Positions 17,325 to 26,694 are shown, counted from the stretch's first letter. The stretch is 64,000 nucleotides of DNA from Brevibacillus massiliensis (GCF_000311785.1 NZ_HE978546.1:62001-126000); one strand, 5' to 3'. A program made the numbers and translations. Notes: generated from the letters alone by a model not told the origin.

Positions 17325-18107
17325 TTACGGCTTTACAACCTTCAAGCTTTCTTCCCTGATCAACTCCAACAGTTCCATCTTCAACTCAAAGAAGGCAGCG
17401 CTGTTTTTGACACTGTATTCCCGGGGGCGCGGCAGGGTGACCGGGATGCTCTTCTTCAAACGCCCCGGACGGGCAGTCATCACGTAGACCGTGTCGCCCA
17501 AAAAGACCGCTTCCTCGACGTCGTGCGTGATAAAAAGGATCGTCTTCTTGGACTCTTCCCAGACCTTCAGCAGGATCTCCTGCATGATCGCCCTCGTCTG
17601 GGCATCGAGCGCTCCGAACGGCTCGTCCATCAGGAGAATTTCCGGGTCGTTGGCGAGCGCCCGCGCGATCGCGACGCGCTGCTTCATTCCCCCGGACAGC
17701 TGTATCGGGTAGTGCTTCTCAAAGCCGGCCAGGCCGATCAGTTCCAGGTAATGCCTGGCCACTTCCAGCCGCTCGGCTTTGGAGACGCCTTTTAACTGCA
17801 GACCAAACGCGATGTTGTCCTCGACAGTCAGCCACGGGTAAAGCGTATAGGACTGAAACACCATCCCCCGGTCCGGGCCAGGTCCGTGGATTTCCCTGCC
17901 ATCCAGGCGGACTCTGCCGGAAGAAGGTTCTTCCAGACCGGCGACGATCCGCAGCAGGGTGGACTTGCCGCAGCCTGAGGGGCCGAGGATGGTGATAAAT
18001 TCGCCCTCCTTGATCTCAAAGGAGGTCTTGTCCAGTGCAACCGTCTCCCCTGACTTCGTAGAGAATACTTTTCCGACCTGATCGATGACGAGTTTTGCCG
18101 TTTCCAT
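17325..18107 (-). CDS. Nitrate/sulfonate/taurine-type ABC transporter ATPase
   Basis: A 260-residue ATPase of the SsuB/TauB/NrtD group: Walker A GPSGCGKST, signature LSGGMKQR, Walker [16 protein letters not shown]. It also has FITHDVEEAVFLGDTVYVMT, the hallmark of this group. ATG 18107 follows AAGG with eight bases of spacing and comes immediately after the permease gene; a GTG three codons earlier would overlap it. It energises the permease encoded next to it. Confidence 0.9.
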   Translation of the reverse strand: METAKLVIDQVGKVFSTKSGETVALDKTSFEIKEGEFITILGPSGCGKSTLLRIVAGLEEPSSGRVRLDGREIHGPGPDRGMVFQSYTLYPWLTVEDNIAFGLQLKGVSKAERLEVARHYLELIGLAGFEKHYPIQLSGGMKQRVAIARALANDPEILLMDEPFGALDAQTRAIMQEILLKVWEESKKTILFITHDVEEAVFLGDTVYVMTARPGRLKKSIPVTLPRPREYSVKNSAAFFELKMELLELIREESLKVVKP

Positions 18108-18108
18108 C

Positions 18109-18906
18109 TTAGGCACCTTCCCTTCTCATCCAGGTGAACGACGCCCGGTAAATCGCTTTGAAAATGATGTCCGTGATCAGCCCCAGCAGGCCGATGATCA
18201 GGATCCCGACGATGATCTTGTCCGGCTTCAGAAAGCGGGAAGACTGCATAATCATGTAGCCGAGCCCGTTGGCTGCCCCGACGATCTCGGCGACGACCAG
18301 GTAGGTCCAGGCCCAGCCGAACGTAATCCGCAGCGTATCGACAATCCCAGGCAGGGAGGCGGGCAGGATCACTTTGTAAAAAATCTGCGAACGGCGCGCC
18401 CCCAGCGTATAAGAGACTTCAATCAAGTCGTTCTGTACGTTTTTCGTCACGTCCATGACCATCAGGGTCATCTGAAAAAACGTACCGAAGAAGATGACGG
18501 CCATTTTTTCCGTTTCGTCCAGACCCAGCCACAGGATAAACAGCGGAATAAAAGCGGAAGCCGGCATGTAGCGGATAAAGCCGATAAACGGTTCAAAGGC
18601 GCCTTCGGCGATCCGCAGCGTACCCATCAGGGTGCCGAGCGGGACGGCGATCACAGCCGCGGCGACAAAGCCGAGGAACACCCGGGTAAAGCTGATTCCG
18701 ATATCGGAGAAGATCTCGCCGTCGCTAAACAGCGCGATCGCCGTTCTGACGATCTTGTCAGGAGGCGGCAGGAACAGCGGATTGACCACCCCGCCGTAGG
18801 TCAGCGCTGACCAGATCGCCAAAAAGACGAGGAAGACGACTACCCCGGCAAGGACGTACACTTTCCGGGGGATCTCTTTTTTAGGAGCAAACAAATGGTT
18901 CCTCAC
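18109..18906 (-). CDS. Nitrate/sulfonate/taurine-type ABC transporter permease
   Basis: A 265-residue BPD_transp_1 permease with six membrane helices and the EAA loop (LIEVSYTLGARRSQIFYKVI-type, residues about 165-185). It is in the SsuC/TauC/NrtB group. GTG 18906 has a GGGAGG site. A strong stem-loop without T-run lies between this gene and the binding-protein gene. Confidence 0.9.
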   Translation of the reverse strand: MRNHLFAPKKEIPRKVYVLAGVVVFLVFLAIWSALTYGGVVNPLFLPPPDKIVRTAIALFSDGEIFSDIGISFTRVFLGFVAAAVIAVPLGTLMGTLRIAEGAFEPFIGFIRYMPASAFIPLFILWLGLDETEKMAVIFFGTFFQMTLMVMDVTKNVQNDLIEVSYTLGARRSQIFYKVILPASLPGIVDTLRITFGWAWTYLVVAEIVGAANGLGYMIMQSSRFLKPDKIIVGILIIGLLGLITDIIFKAIYRASFTWMRREGA

Positions 18907-18930
18907 GATTTTTCCTCCCTATTTGCAAAT

Positions 18931-18957
18931 GAGGGAGGCCCCTTCGGGCACTCCCTC
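18931..18957 (-). promoter_or_regulatory. Intercistronic stem-loop after the binding-protein gene
   Basis: GAGGGAG at 18931-18937 pairs with CTCCCTC at 18951-18957, with an inner GCCC/GGGC extension around a CTTC loop. No T-run follows on the minus strand. Such hairpins often protect the upstream binding-protein message or damp permease expression; that role is inferred. The palindrome ATTTGCAAAT adjoins it (18921-18930). Confidence 0.6.
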
Positions 18958-18984
18958 TGACCGCGTTTTGACTAGAAGCTATGC

Positions 18985-20004
18985 TTACAAACCTTCTACA
19001 AAAGACGGGTTAATCATCTCTTCCGGAGCAGGGGCCTTATCAATCTGTTTTTGTTCGAGGTAGAAGTCTATGGCGTTTTTGGCTGATTGATAGAGCGGCC
19101 CAGGGCTGCTGCTGGTTCCCAATATCTGTTTGTTCTCCTCTTTATCGTGGAATTTCAAGCCTTTGGCCGTATCGACAAACTCATTTACGTCAATTTTCAA
19201 GCCTTTTGCCATAATTTCATGGGATTCGTCTTCATGCTCTTTCCAATAGTCCATCGCTTCCGCCATGGCGGCGACGAACGCCTTCACATCTTCCGGCCGC
19301 TTGTCCACGACATCTTTCCGGAAGCCGACCGCATCGACGATAATCCCCGGCAGGTCTTTTGTCGACAGAAGCACTTTGCCGTCAGCGGCGGACCCTTTCG
19401 ACAGCCACGGTTCCCAGGTGACCGCAGCGTCTACCTTCCCGGCAGTGAACGCTGCACCGGCATCCCCGGCCGTCATATTGATCGCTTCGATGTCCTTCTC
19501 TGTCAGTCCGGCCTGCTTCAACGCCGTGAGCACCAGCAGGTGGCTGGTCGTGCCAATTTCAAACGCCACCTTCTTGCCTTTCAAGTCTGCAATGGATTGA
19601 AACTCTTTTTTTGCCAGAATGCCGTCGCCGCCGTAAGAATCGTCCAGCACCCAGACCACCTGATTCGGCACGTCGGATGCGGCTAGCGTAGCCAGTACGT
19701 CCAAAGCGGTAGCCATGCCGTCCACTTTGCCGCCGGCCATCGCCTGTTTGCGCTCCGCCAGCCCTTCGATGATCGACAGCTCTACCTTGACGCCGTGTTT
19801 CTCGAAGAGGCCTTTTTCTTGGGCCAGGAACAGCGGTCCATACCCGGTCCAGGTGGGCAGTGTTACCCGGAGCGGTTCAGCATTCCCGGCTTCCTTGGGC
19901 TGATCGGCCGCCGTCTGCTGATTCTGCTGGTCTCCCGCGCCGCCGCAAGCGGCCAGGCTGAGTGACAAGACAAGTGAACATATGATTGCCAGTAGCTTTT
20001 TCAT
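18985..20004 (-). CDS. ABC transporter substrate-binding lipoprotein (SsuA/TauA/NMT1-like)
   Basis: A 339-residue lipoprotein with signal peptide and lipobox (LSLAACGG), followed by an NMT1/SsuA-type receptor: LRVTLPTWTGYGPLFLAQEK, then GLFEKHGVKVELSIIEGLAE. ATG 20004 has GGAGG with seven bases of spacing; an ATG two codons earlier is too close to that site. Receptors of this fold bind sulfonates, nitrate, pyrimidine precursors or aromatic and amino compounds. Here the two upstream enzymes are an aminotransferase and a 2-oxoacid-reducing-type dehydrogenase, so an amino-group-bearing substrate is plausible. Confidence 0.88.
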   Translation of the reverse strand: MKKLLAIICSLVLSLSLAACGGAGDQQNQQTAADQPKEAGNAEPLRVTLPTWTGYGPLFLAQEKGLFEKHGVKVELSIIEGLAERKQAMAGGKVDGMATALDVLATLAASDVPNQVVWVLDDSYGGDGILAKKEFQSIADLKGKKVAFEIGTTSHLLVLTALKQAGLTEKDIEAINMTAGDAGAAFTAGKVDAAVTWEPWLSKGSAADGKVLLSTKDLPGIIVDAVGFRKDVVDKRPEDVKAFVAAMAEAMDYWKEHEDESHEIMAKGLKIDVNEFVDTAKGLKFHDKEENKQILGTSSSPGPLYQSAKNAIDFYLEQKQIDKAPAPEEMINPSFVEGL

Positions 20005-20030
20005 CGTCATTCCTCCGTGTTGTATGTTCG

Positions 20031-21137
20031 CTATAAGATTTGCTTTAACGCCTGTACAAACGTTTTGACTTCTTCTTCTTTCCCGACCGAGATTCTGAGC
20101 GAGGTGGTCAGTCCGTAGCCGGTCAAGGGGCGAACGATTATGCCGTATTCTTTCGCCAGCCGGTCAAACATCTCCTGGTTATCCCTGCCGGTGTCTACGT
20201 AGACAAAGTTTCCGTTGCTTTCGAGGTAAGTGAGCCCCAGCTCTTGAAAAGCTTCGTACATGAGCTGTTTGCCTGCTTCGTTTATCTGCTTGGAACGAGC
20301 GGCGTGCTCCTCGTCGTCAAGGCTGGCCAAGGCTCCGGCCTGGGCGATCCCATTTACGTTGAAGGGAAGGCGAACGTGCCTGAGCGCCTCGATCAGCTTG
20401 GCCGAACCCATTGCGTAGCCGATCCGGGCCGACGCAAGAGAATGAATCTTGGAAAACGTCCGGACGACCAAAACGGGCTTGTGATCTGCAATAAACTCTA
20501 CTGCGGTGCGATACTCAGGGGAGACGGCGTAGTCGTGATACGCCTCGTCGATCGCCACCAGGACACTGCTTGGTACCTGCTCCAAGAAGGCTGCCATCTC
20601 GTCGCGCGGGATGACTTTTCCCGTCGGGTTGTTCGGATTGCACAGGAAAATGATTTTCGTCTTGTCGGTTACGCTGTCCAAAATGGCCGCAAGATCAATC
20701 GAAAAATCCTGCTTCATCGGCGTGATGACAGGTGTCGCTCCCATCAGGTGAGCAGCGCTGAGATAGGAGGAAAATGTAATTTTTGGAATAATCGCTTCAT
20801 CTCCGGGCTCTAAAAACGTCTGGGCGATCATCTGAATGGCTTCATCCCCGCCGTTGGAGAGTATCACCTGTTCAGGCGAGATTCCATCGATTTCCGCAAT
20901 CCGCGCTCGCAGCGGTTCCCCGTCCGAGTCCGGGTAAAATTGCAGCTTCTCCACTTCCCGACGCATCGCTTCCAGCGCTTTCGGAGACGGGCCGAGCGGA
21001 TTTTCGTTAAAAGAAAGCTTCATGACCGTTTCCTTGCCCAAAACCTTCTTGATTTCTTCAACCGGAAGATCGGGAAGGCCGCAGTTGTAAGGAGTCAAAT
21101 TGGGAAATACCCGACGAACCATCTGCTCTAGTCTCAT
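20031..21137 (-). CDS. PLP-dependent aminotransferase, HisC-like (fold type I)
   Basis: A 368-residue class I/II aminotransferase. Features include SFNENPLGPSPKALEAM, the CNPNNPTGKVI cofactor-binding loop, AIDEAYHDYA, the PLP Lys in RTFSKIHSLASARIGYA, and the C-terminal Arg in TSLRISVG. This is the histidinol-phosphate aminotransferase family. The his pathway is absent nearby, and the gene sits between a dehydrogenase and an ABC transporter, so a catabolic role on another amino acid is more likely than histidine synthesis. ATG 21137 has GAGGAAGG; the GTG five codons earlier overlaps that site. Confidence 0.88.
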   Translation of the reverse strand: MRLEQMVRRVFPNLTPYNCGLPDLPVEEIKKVLGKETVMKLSFNENPLGPSPKALEAMRREVEKLQFYPDSDGEPLRARIAEIDGISPEQVILSNGGDEAIQMIAQTFLEPGDEAIIPKITFSSYLSAAHLMGATPVITPMKQDFSIDLAAILDSVTDKTKIIFLCNPNNPTGKVIPRDEMAAFLEQVPSSVLVAIDEAYHDYAVSPEYRTAVEFIADHKPVLVVRTFSKIHSLASARIGYAMGSAKLIEALRHVRLPFNVNGIAQAGALASLDDEEHAARSKQINEAGKQLMYEAFQELGLTYLESNGNFVYVDTGRDNQEMFDRLAKEYGIIVRPLTGYGLTTSLRISVGKEEEVKTFVQALKQIL

Positions 21138-21163
21138 CGTATCCTTCCTCACGTTTCTTGGAG

Positions 21164-22252
21164 TTATTGTTGCGCTCTGCCCAAACCGTCCGCCTTCTGC
21201 ACCGCCTCGATGACCATCTGGGGCGACACGGCAAACGGCATGTTGGCCATATCTTCGATGGTCACAGTCACTTCGCCCAGGCGCTGCCAGTCCTCGGCTG
21301 CAAGCGGGCGGACCCCCATCTCCGGCAAGCTGGCAGGCAGCTTGACCTCGCGGTAGTAGGAGATAAGCTCGCGAATCTCCTGCTCTTCCCTGCCCTCCAG
21401 CGCCAGTTGGGCGAGAATCCCAAAGGCGACAATTTCTCCGTGGTAGGTTTCATGGATTTCCGGAAAAATCGTCAGTCCGGAGTAGATGGCGTGAGCTGCA
21501 GCCGTCCGGCAGTCATCCCCGCCGTAGCCGCTGACACTGCCGCTGAGCAGAATAATCGCGTCGATCACATCTTCGAGCACCGGAGTGATCTGCCCCTGCT
21601 CCAAAGCCGCCACGGCTTCTTTTCCCGACTCCAGCAAAAGCTCGTAAACGACTTTGGCCAACCCGACGGCACTTTTGACTCTGGCGCTCGGCACCGCTTT
21701 CTGTGAAGTGGCGCGAGATTCGAACCACTTGGCCAGCGTATCGCCAATGCCCGCAATCAAAAAGCGGACAGGCGCCTTGCTGATGACCGTCGTATCGACC
21801 AGTACCAATTCCGGGGCTTTCGACCGGCGGCTGATCTCTGTAAAGGTACCGTGATCGTCATAAATAATGGCGATAGATGTAGTCGCTGCACATGTGGCCG
21901 CAATCGTCGGGATCGCGATGACCGGCAGGCCGACCCGATAAGCCGCCGCTTTCACCGTGTCCATGACTTTCCCGCCGCCGACTGCGATCAGCATATCCGG
22001 CTTGCGCTGCCCGACCTCTGCCGCCAGGCGATCGATATTCGTCCAGGACGATTCTCCGCCGTACCAGAACGGGGTACCTGCCTCGATTCCTTGTTCGGCC
22101 AAGCTGGCGGTGATTTTCTCGGCCGCGACAGACAATGCGGTATGTCCTCCGACCAGGAGGGCTTTCGTCCCGTATTGTTTGCCATGCTGCCCGACTTCCG
22201 ATAAAATTCCGGCTCTTCTGATGTATTTCCCTGGTCCTACAACCACTTCCAT
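21164..22252 (-). CDS. Iron-containing dehydrogenase, HcxA/YbdH-like hydroxycarboxylate dehydrogenase
   Basis: A 362-residue member of the GldA-like iron alcohol dehydrogenase family. It has VVVGPGKY at the start, the dinucleotide motif AVGGGKVMDTVKA, AIPTIAATCAATTSIAIIY, LIAGIGDTLAKWFES, and metal-ligand His residues in AAAHAI and ETYHGEIVAFG. These stretches match, from memory, E. coli HcxA (YbdH), which reduces 2-oxo acids such as 2-oxoglutarate to 2-hydroxy acids, more closely than glycerol dehydrogenases. E. coli hcxA sits beside the methionine aminotransferase gene ybdL; here too an aminotransferase follows. First gene of the operon. ATG 22252 has a GGTGAG site; an upstream in-frame ATG lacks one. 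Confidence 0.82.
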   Translation of the reverse strand: MEVVVGPGKYIRRAGILSEVGQHGKQYGTKALLVGGHTALSVAAEKITASLAEQGIEAGTPFWYGGESSWTNIDRLAAEVGQRKPDMLIAVGGGKVMDTVKAAAYRVGLPVIAIPTIAATCAATTSIAIIYDDHGTFTEISRRSKAPELVLVDTTVISKAPVRFLIAGIGDTLAKWFESRATSQKAVPSARVKSAVGLAKVVYELLLESGKEAVAALEQGQITPVLEDVIDAIILLSGSVSGYGGDDCRTAAAHAIYSGLTIFPEIHETYHGEIVAFGILAQLALEGREEQEIRELISYYREVKLPASLPEMGVRPLAAEDWQRLGEVTVTIEDMANMPFAVSPQMVIEAVQKADGLGRAQQ

Positions 22253-22452
22253 GCTTCTCACCATTTTCTATGCAAGATTATGCAAAAATCCGTATATCGT
22301 ATTCGACATCATTCAATTTTATAGAGGATACTGAACAATGTCAACATTCGATTTCAGGCTTTTTATGTCTCCCTTATAGCGGCTATGGCCGCTACCCTCG
22401 GTCGATAAACGCGAACGAGAGGATGCTGCCGCCGGGCAAGCTGCATAAACGT

Positions 22453-22485
22453 CACAAAAACAGCCCACTCATCTCCTGAGTGGGC
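22453..22485 (-). terminator. Terminator of the gntR-dct-gab-glc operon
   Basis: A perfect 9-bp stem (GCCCACTCA at 22463-22471, TGAGTGGGC at 22477-22485) with a 5-base loop, followed on the minus strand by TGTTTTTG. It follows the stop of glcF. A second small hairpin, TAGCGGC/GCCGCTA, lies at 22377-22394. The gap 22253-22498 otherwise holds the promoter of the hcxA-like operon. Confidence 0.85.
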
Positions 22486-22498
22486 ATAAAAGCTTCCT

Positions 22499-23791
22499 TT
22501 ATGATGTCACAGCCAGACCGGCAGACTCTGCCAACAGTTCGACGAGATGGAGCGTTCGGACCTCGTGGGACAGCCCTTCGCGCTGCACCCCCAGCTTCAT
22601 CTGCAGCAGACAGCCCGGATTGGTCGTCACGATGACCGTCGCCTTCGTCGCTTTCATCGTTTCCATCTTCACGTCGAGGATTTCCATCGACTCTTCGTAA
22701 TTGACTACGTTATAGATGCCGGCCGACCCGCAGCACTGGCCCGGATTGGCCATTTCCCTGAACGTAATCCCCGGAATCCGCTTGATCAGATCCAGCGGCT
22801 CGCGCACGACCTTCTGCACGTTGGACATGTGACAGGAGCGCTGGTAGGTGACCACCTCGTCGATCGGGTGCTTCAAGGGCAGCTCGCACTGTGCCAGCAC
22901 CTGGCTGATATCACGGGTTTTCGCCACGAAGCGGCGAGCTCGCTCCTCCCATTCGGGGTCGCCGTGGAACAGGTGATGGTACTCGACCAGCAGAGCGCCG
23001 CAGCCCCCGGCGTTATTGACGATAAAATCGACATCCAGCTGCTCAAACGCCTCGATATTTTGTTTGGCCAGCAGCACCGTGTCGTCGCGTCGACCGGCGT
23101 GGGCGTGCAGCGCGCCGCAGCAGGTCTGCCCGCTGGCGACGTGTACTTCGCAGCCGGCCAAGGCCAAAAGCTCCATGGACAAGCGGTTGATTTTTTCAAA
23201 CATCGCATCCATGATGCAGCCGGTGAAAAAGGCCACTTTAAACCGCACGGCCGTGCCGGCAGGCGGCTGAAAAGCAGCGGGCCGCTTCCGCCGGGCTGCC
23301 GGCGAGCTCACTTCCGGCAGCACCTCTTCAAACGCGGAGAGGTTTTCCGGCAGGATTTTCGTCAGCCTGCCTTTCTGCGCCACCTTCTGCAAGCCTGAGG
23401 ACTGGTACAGCCAGATCAGGTCGGCAGCTGTGCGCAGCTTTTTGGGATCCGGAAAGACTTTTTGAAACATCACGTCCTGCATCCATTTCACCGGTTTGGA
23501 GGTGCTTTGTCCCTTGTGCTCGTGCAGCACCTCTCTCGCTTCCTCCAAAATTTTTCCGTACTGCACTCCCGACGGACAAGCAGGCTCACAGGCGCGGCAG
23601 CCCAGGCAGAGATCGAGCGGCTCCTGCAGTTCATCGAGCGAAATCTGCCCTTCTGCCGCCATTTTCACCAGGTTGATTCTCCCGCGGGGAGAGTGAGTCT
23701 CCTTGCCCATCGTCATGTAGGTCGGACAGGCGGGCAGGCAGTACCCGCACTGTACGCATTGGATCGTTTTATCGTAAGGCAGTTTTTTCAT
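22499..23791 (-). CDS. glcF: Glycolate oxidase iron-sulfur subunit GlcF
   Basis: A 430-residue electron-transfer subunit with two [4Fe-4S] ferredoxin motifs, CVQCGYCLPACP (near residue 12) and CLGCRACEPACPSG (near 64). Two CCG domains (CCGALHAHAG and CCGSAGIYN) follow in the C-terminal half. It forms a complex with the FAD subunit GlcD, six bases upstream, and passes electrons to the membrane quinone pool. The pair oxidises a 2-hydroxy acid (glycolate, D-lactate or similar) to the 2-oxo acid. A separate GlcE subunit is absent, as in many Bacillales GlcDF systems. Last gene of the large operon. Confidence 0.9.
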   Translation of the reverse strand: MKKLPYDKTIQCVQCGYCLPACPTYMTMGKETHSPRGRINLVKMAAEGQISLDELQEPLDLCLGCRACEPACPSGVQYGKILEEAREVLHEHKGQSTSKPVKWMQDVMFQKVFPDPKKLRTAADLIWLYQSSGLQKVAQKGRLTKILPENLSAFEEVLPEVSSPAARRKRPAAFQPPAGTAVRFKVAFFTGCIMDAMFEKINRLSMELLALAGCEVHVASGQTCCGALHAHAGRRDDTVLLAKQNIEAFEQLDVDFIVNNAGGCGALLVEYHHLFHGDPEWEERARRFVAKTRDISQVLAQCELPLKHPIDEVVTYQRSCHMSNVQKVVREPLDLIKRIPGITFREMANPGQCCGSAGIYNVVNYEESMEILDVKMETMKATKATVIVTTNPGCLLQMKLGVQREGLSHEVRTLHLVELLAESAGLAVTS

Positions 23792-23797
23792 GGCGCT

Positions 23798-25222
23798 CTA
23801 TCCTTCCGTCAAAACGAGCCGTTGGCCGGGCTTTGGAAAAATCTTGCCGGGATTCATAATGTTTTTCGGATCCAGACTCTCCTTGATCCGCTTCATCACG
23901 TCCAATCCGGCAGCGCCGAGCTCCATCTCCATAAACGGCGCTTTCATATTGCCGATGCCGTGTTCCCCGGAAAGGGTGCCGCCCAGCGCGATCGCTGCCT
24001 CAAAGATTTCCGCTACAGCCTTCTCGACACGCTTCATTTCTTCTTGATCACGTTTGTCGGCGATGATGTTGGGATGCAGATTGCCGTCCCCGGCATGGCC
24101 AAAGACGACGAGATTCACCTGGTACTTGTCGCGGATTTGCTTCAAGCGGGCGAACATCTCCGGAATCTTGCTCCGCGGAACCGTCGCATCCTCGGAGATT
24201 TTCGTCGGTTTCATCCGCACGATCGCCGGGGACACCATTTTCCGCGCCTTCCACAAGGCCTCCCGCTCTGCTTCCGTATTGGCAATCTCTACCCGGCTCG
24301 CTCCGATGCTTTCACAGATCCGCGCCGCTTCCTTGATCTCTTCTTCTACCGCACGAGGATGGCCGTCCACCTCGATCAGGATGATCGCCTCTGCCTCCAC
24401 AGGGAGTCCGCATGGCTGGTAGGCTTCTACCGCCTTGATGCAGGCTTGATCCATGATCTCCATCTTGGCCGGCAGAATTCCCGACGTCAGCACGCGCGAA
24501 ATCGCTTCCCCCGAGGTGACGATGTCGTCGAAGATCGCCATCAGCGTAGCCGTGGCGGGCGGCTTGGGGATGAGCTGCAGGATCGCCTCGGTGATAATCC
24601 CGAGCGTCCCCTCCGAACCGACGATCAGCTTGGTCAGATCGTAGCCGGTCACGTTTTTGACCGTCCGTCCTCCGGTGCGGATGACCTCCCCCTGGGGCGT
24701 AACCACCTCCAGGCCGAGCACGTAATCCTTGGTCACCCCGTACTTCAGCCCTCTGGGGCCGCCGGCGTTTTCCGCCAGGTTGCCGCCGATCGTGGCCACT
24801 GCCGAACTGCTCGGGTCAGGCGGATACATCAGCCCCACTTGCTCCGCCGCCTGGTGGATATTCGCCGTAAGCACACCGGGTGACACGATCGCGATCAGGT
24901 CGTCCGGGATGATCTCCAGCCGCTGGTTCATATGGGACATGTCGAGCGCGATCCCTCCCTCGACAGGGAGGGGGCCGCCCGACAGCGAAGTGGAACGTCC
25001 CCGCGGGTAGATCGGGATCGTCTCCTCGTAAGCCAGTTTGACGATGGCAGCCACCTCTGCCGTGGTTTTGGGCTGCACCACCAGCTCCGGAAAGTGCGTC
25101 CCGAAGGAAGCGTCAAAGGAGTAGCTGGCAAGGTCTGTCCGCTCCGTCAGGACCCGCTTGGCATCGGGGACGATCTCCCTGATCCTGCCCAGAATCTCTG
25201 CATCAACCTGTTTGTACTTCAC
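23798..25222 (-). CDS. glcD: FAD-linked 2-hydroxy-acid oxidase subunit GlcD
   Basis: A 474-residue FAD_binding_4 / FAD-oxidase_C protein. The PP-loop region has YPRGRSTSLSGGPLPVEGGI and the C-terminal half contains FGHAGDGNLHPNI and SGEHGIGNMK, both conserved in GlcD, D-lactate and D-2-hydroxyglutarate dehydrogenases. I take GTG 25222, which has GAAGGTGA five bases upstream; a GTG three codons earlier is the alternative. In this operon a D-2-hydroxyacid dehydrogenase and omega-amino acid enzymes are present, so D-2-hydroxyglutarate is as plausible a substrate as glycolate. Confidence 0.88.
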   Translation of the reverse strand: MKYKQVDAEILGRIREIVPDAKRVLTERTDLASYSFDASFGTHFPELVVQPKTTAEVAAIVKLAYEETIPIYPRGRSTSLSGGPLPVEGGIALDMSHMNQRLEIIPDDLIAIVSPGVLTANIHQAAEQVGLMYPPDPSSSAVATIGGNLAENAGGPRGLKYGVTKDYVLGLEVVTPQGEVIRTGGRTVKNVTGYDLTKLIVGSEGTLGIITEAILQLIPKPPATATLMAIFDDIVTSGEAISRVLTSGILPAKMEIMDQACIKAVEAYQPCGLPVEAEAIILIEVDGHPRAVEEEIKEAARICESIGASRVEIANTEAEREALWKARKMVSPAIVRMKPTKISEDATVPRSKIPEMFARLKQIRDKYQVNLVVFGHAGDGNLHPNIIADKRDQEEMKRVEKAVAEIFEAAIALGGTLSGEHGIGNMKAPFMEMELGAAGLDVMKRIKESLDPKNIMNPGKIFPKPGQRLVLTEG

Positions 25223-25243
25223 CGCATTCACCTTCGTTCAACC

Positions 25244-26677
25244 TTACATCTCTAACTGAAAGGACATGAATTTGTAATCCAGGTAATCCTCGATGCCGTA
25301 CTTGCCGCCCTCACGGCCCACACCCGACTCCTTGACTCCGCCAAACGGCGCCTGCGCGACCGTCGGAACCGGATCGTTGATGCCGACAATGCCGTAATCC
25401 AGCGCTTCGGCGACGCGGAACATGCGGGATCCGTCTTTGGTGAAGACGTAGGAAGCCAGGCCGTACACCGTATCGTTGGCGCGGCGGATCGCTTCTTCCT
25501 CTGTTTCAAATGTAAAAATCGGCGCGACCGGACCAAAGGTCTCTTCATAGGATATTTTCATCTCATGGGTAGCGTTCAACAGCACGGTCGGCTCGAAGAA
25601 GCAGCCATTGGCATACGCGCCCTGCTCCAGCTTGCTGCCGCCGCATACGACCTTCGCCCCCTTGCTGACGGCGTCGTCGATGTGCTCCTGGGCTTTCTCG
25701 ACAGCCTGGCGGTCGATCATCGGTCCGATGTTGACACCCTCCTCCAGGCCGTTGCCCACGACGAGCCGGCTTACTTTTTCCGCCATAATCGCAGCGAATT
25801 TCTCCGCTACCGATTTTTGCACATAGATGCGGTTCGTGCAGATGCAGGTTTGCCCCGCGTTGCGGAACTTGCTGGCGATCGCTCCCTCCGCCGCCTTCTC
25901 CAGGTCGGCATCTTCGAAGACGATAAACGGAGCGTGGCCGCCCAGCTCCATCGATACCTTTTTCATCGTATCGGCCGATTGGCGGACCAGTTCCTTGCCC
26001 ACCTCGGTAGAGCCGGTAAAGGTGATTTTCCGGACGACTGGGCTTGCCATCATCGCGCCGACCACTTCAGCAGCGGAGCCGTTCACCAGGTTGGCGACGC
26101 CTTTGGGCAGCCCGGCCTCGTGCAGCGCCTTGAACACTTCGATTGCGGCAAGCGGCGTGGCCGAAGCTGCCTTCAGGATGATCGTGCAGCCAGCCGCCAG
26201 CGCTGGCGCCAGTTTGCGGGTGATCATCGCAATCGGGAAGTTCCACGGCGTAATCGCTCCGACGACCCCTACGGGCTGGCGGGTGACGATGATCCGCTTG
26301 CTCGGCGAGGAGGCGGGAATCGTGTCGCCGTAGATGCGCTTTCCTTCCTCTGCGTACCAATCGAGGTAGTCGATGGCCAGGCCGATCTCGCCTTTGGACT
26401 CGGCCAGCGGTTTGCCCATCTCGCGGGTGATCAGGGCGGCGATCTCGTCCACTCTGCCGCGCAGGATGTCGGCGGTGTTTTTCAGGTACGTATAGCGCTC
26501 CTTGGCGGTCAGACGGGCCCAGGCAGGAAACGCGGCCTGGGCGGCGTCAATCGCGGCCTGGGTATCAGCCGCTCCTCCTTTGGCGACGGTCGCGATCGTC
26601 TCCCCCGTCGCCGGATTGGTCACCTCAAACGTCTTGCCGGACTGGGCCTGGCACCACTCTCCATTGATGTACAACAT
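25244..26677 (-). CDS. gabD: NAD(P)-dependent succinate/glutarate-semialdehyde dehydrogenase (GabD/DavD)
   Basis: A 477-residue aldehyde dehydrogenase with [29 protein letters not shown], the general-base Glu in MELGGHAPFIVFEDAD and the catalytic Cys in NAGQTCICTNRIYV, all typical of the succinate-semialdehyde class. Length is normal. ATG 26677 has an AAAGGAGGAG site, 17 bases after gabT. It oxidises the semialdehyde made by the upstream aminotransferase. In Pseudomonas the close relative DavD acts on glutarate semialdehyde; the two are hard to separate by sequence. Confidence 0.92.
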   Translation of the reverse strand: MLYINGEWCQAQSGKTFEVTNPATGETIATVAKGGAADTQAAIDAAQAAFPAWARLTAKERYTYLKNTADILRGRVDEIAALITREMGKPLAESKGEIGLAIDYLDWYAEEGKRIYGDTIPASSPSKRIIVTRQPVGVVGAITPWNFPIAMITRKLAPALAAGCTIILKAASATPLAAIEVFKALHEAGLPKGVANLVNGSAAEVVGAMMASPVVRKITFTGSTEVGKELVRQSADTMKKVSMELGGHAPFIVFEDADLEKAAEGAIASKFRNAGQTCICTNRIYVQKSVAEKFAAIMAEKVSRLVVGNGLEEGVNIGPMIDRQAVEKAQEHIDDAVSKGAKVVCGGSKLEQGAYANGCFFEPTVLLNATHEMKISYEETFGPVAPIFTFETEEEAIRRANDTVYGLASYVFTKDGSRMFRVAEALDYGIVGINDPVPTVAQAPFGGVKESGVGREGGKYGIEDYLDYKFMSFQLEM

Positions 26678-26694
26678 GCTTGTCTCCTCCTTTT

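Noticed and set aside
23462-24883. Open frame of 473 codons opposite glcF/glcD
   Set aside because: Spans two real genes on the other strand; no recognisable domain.
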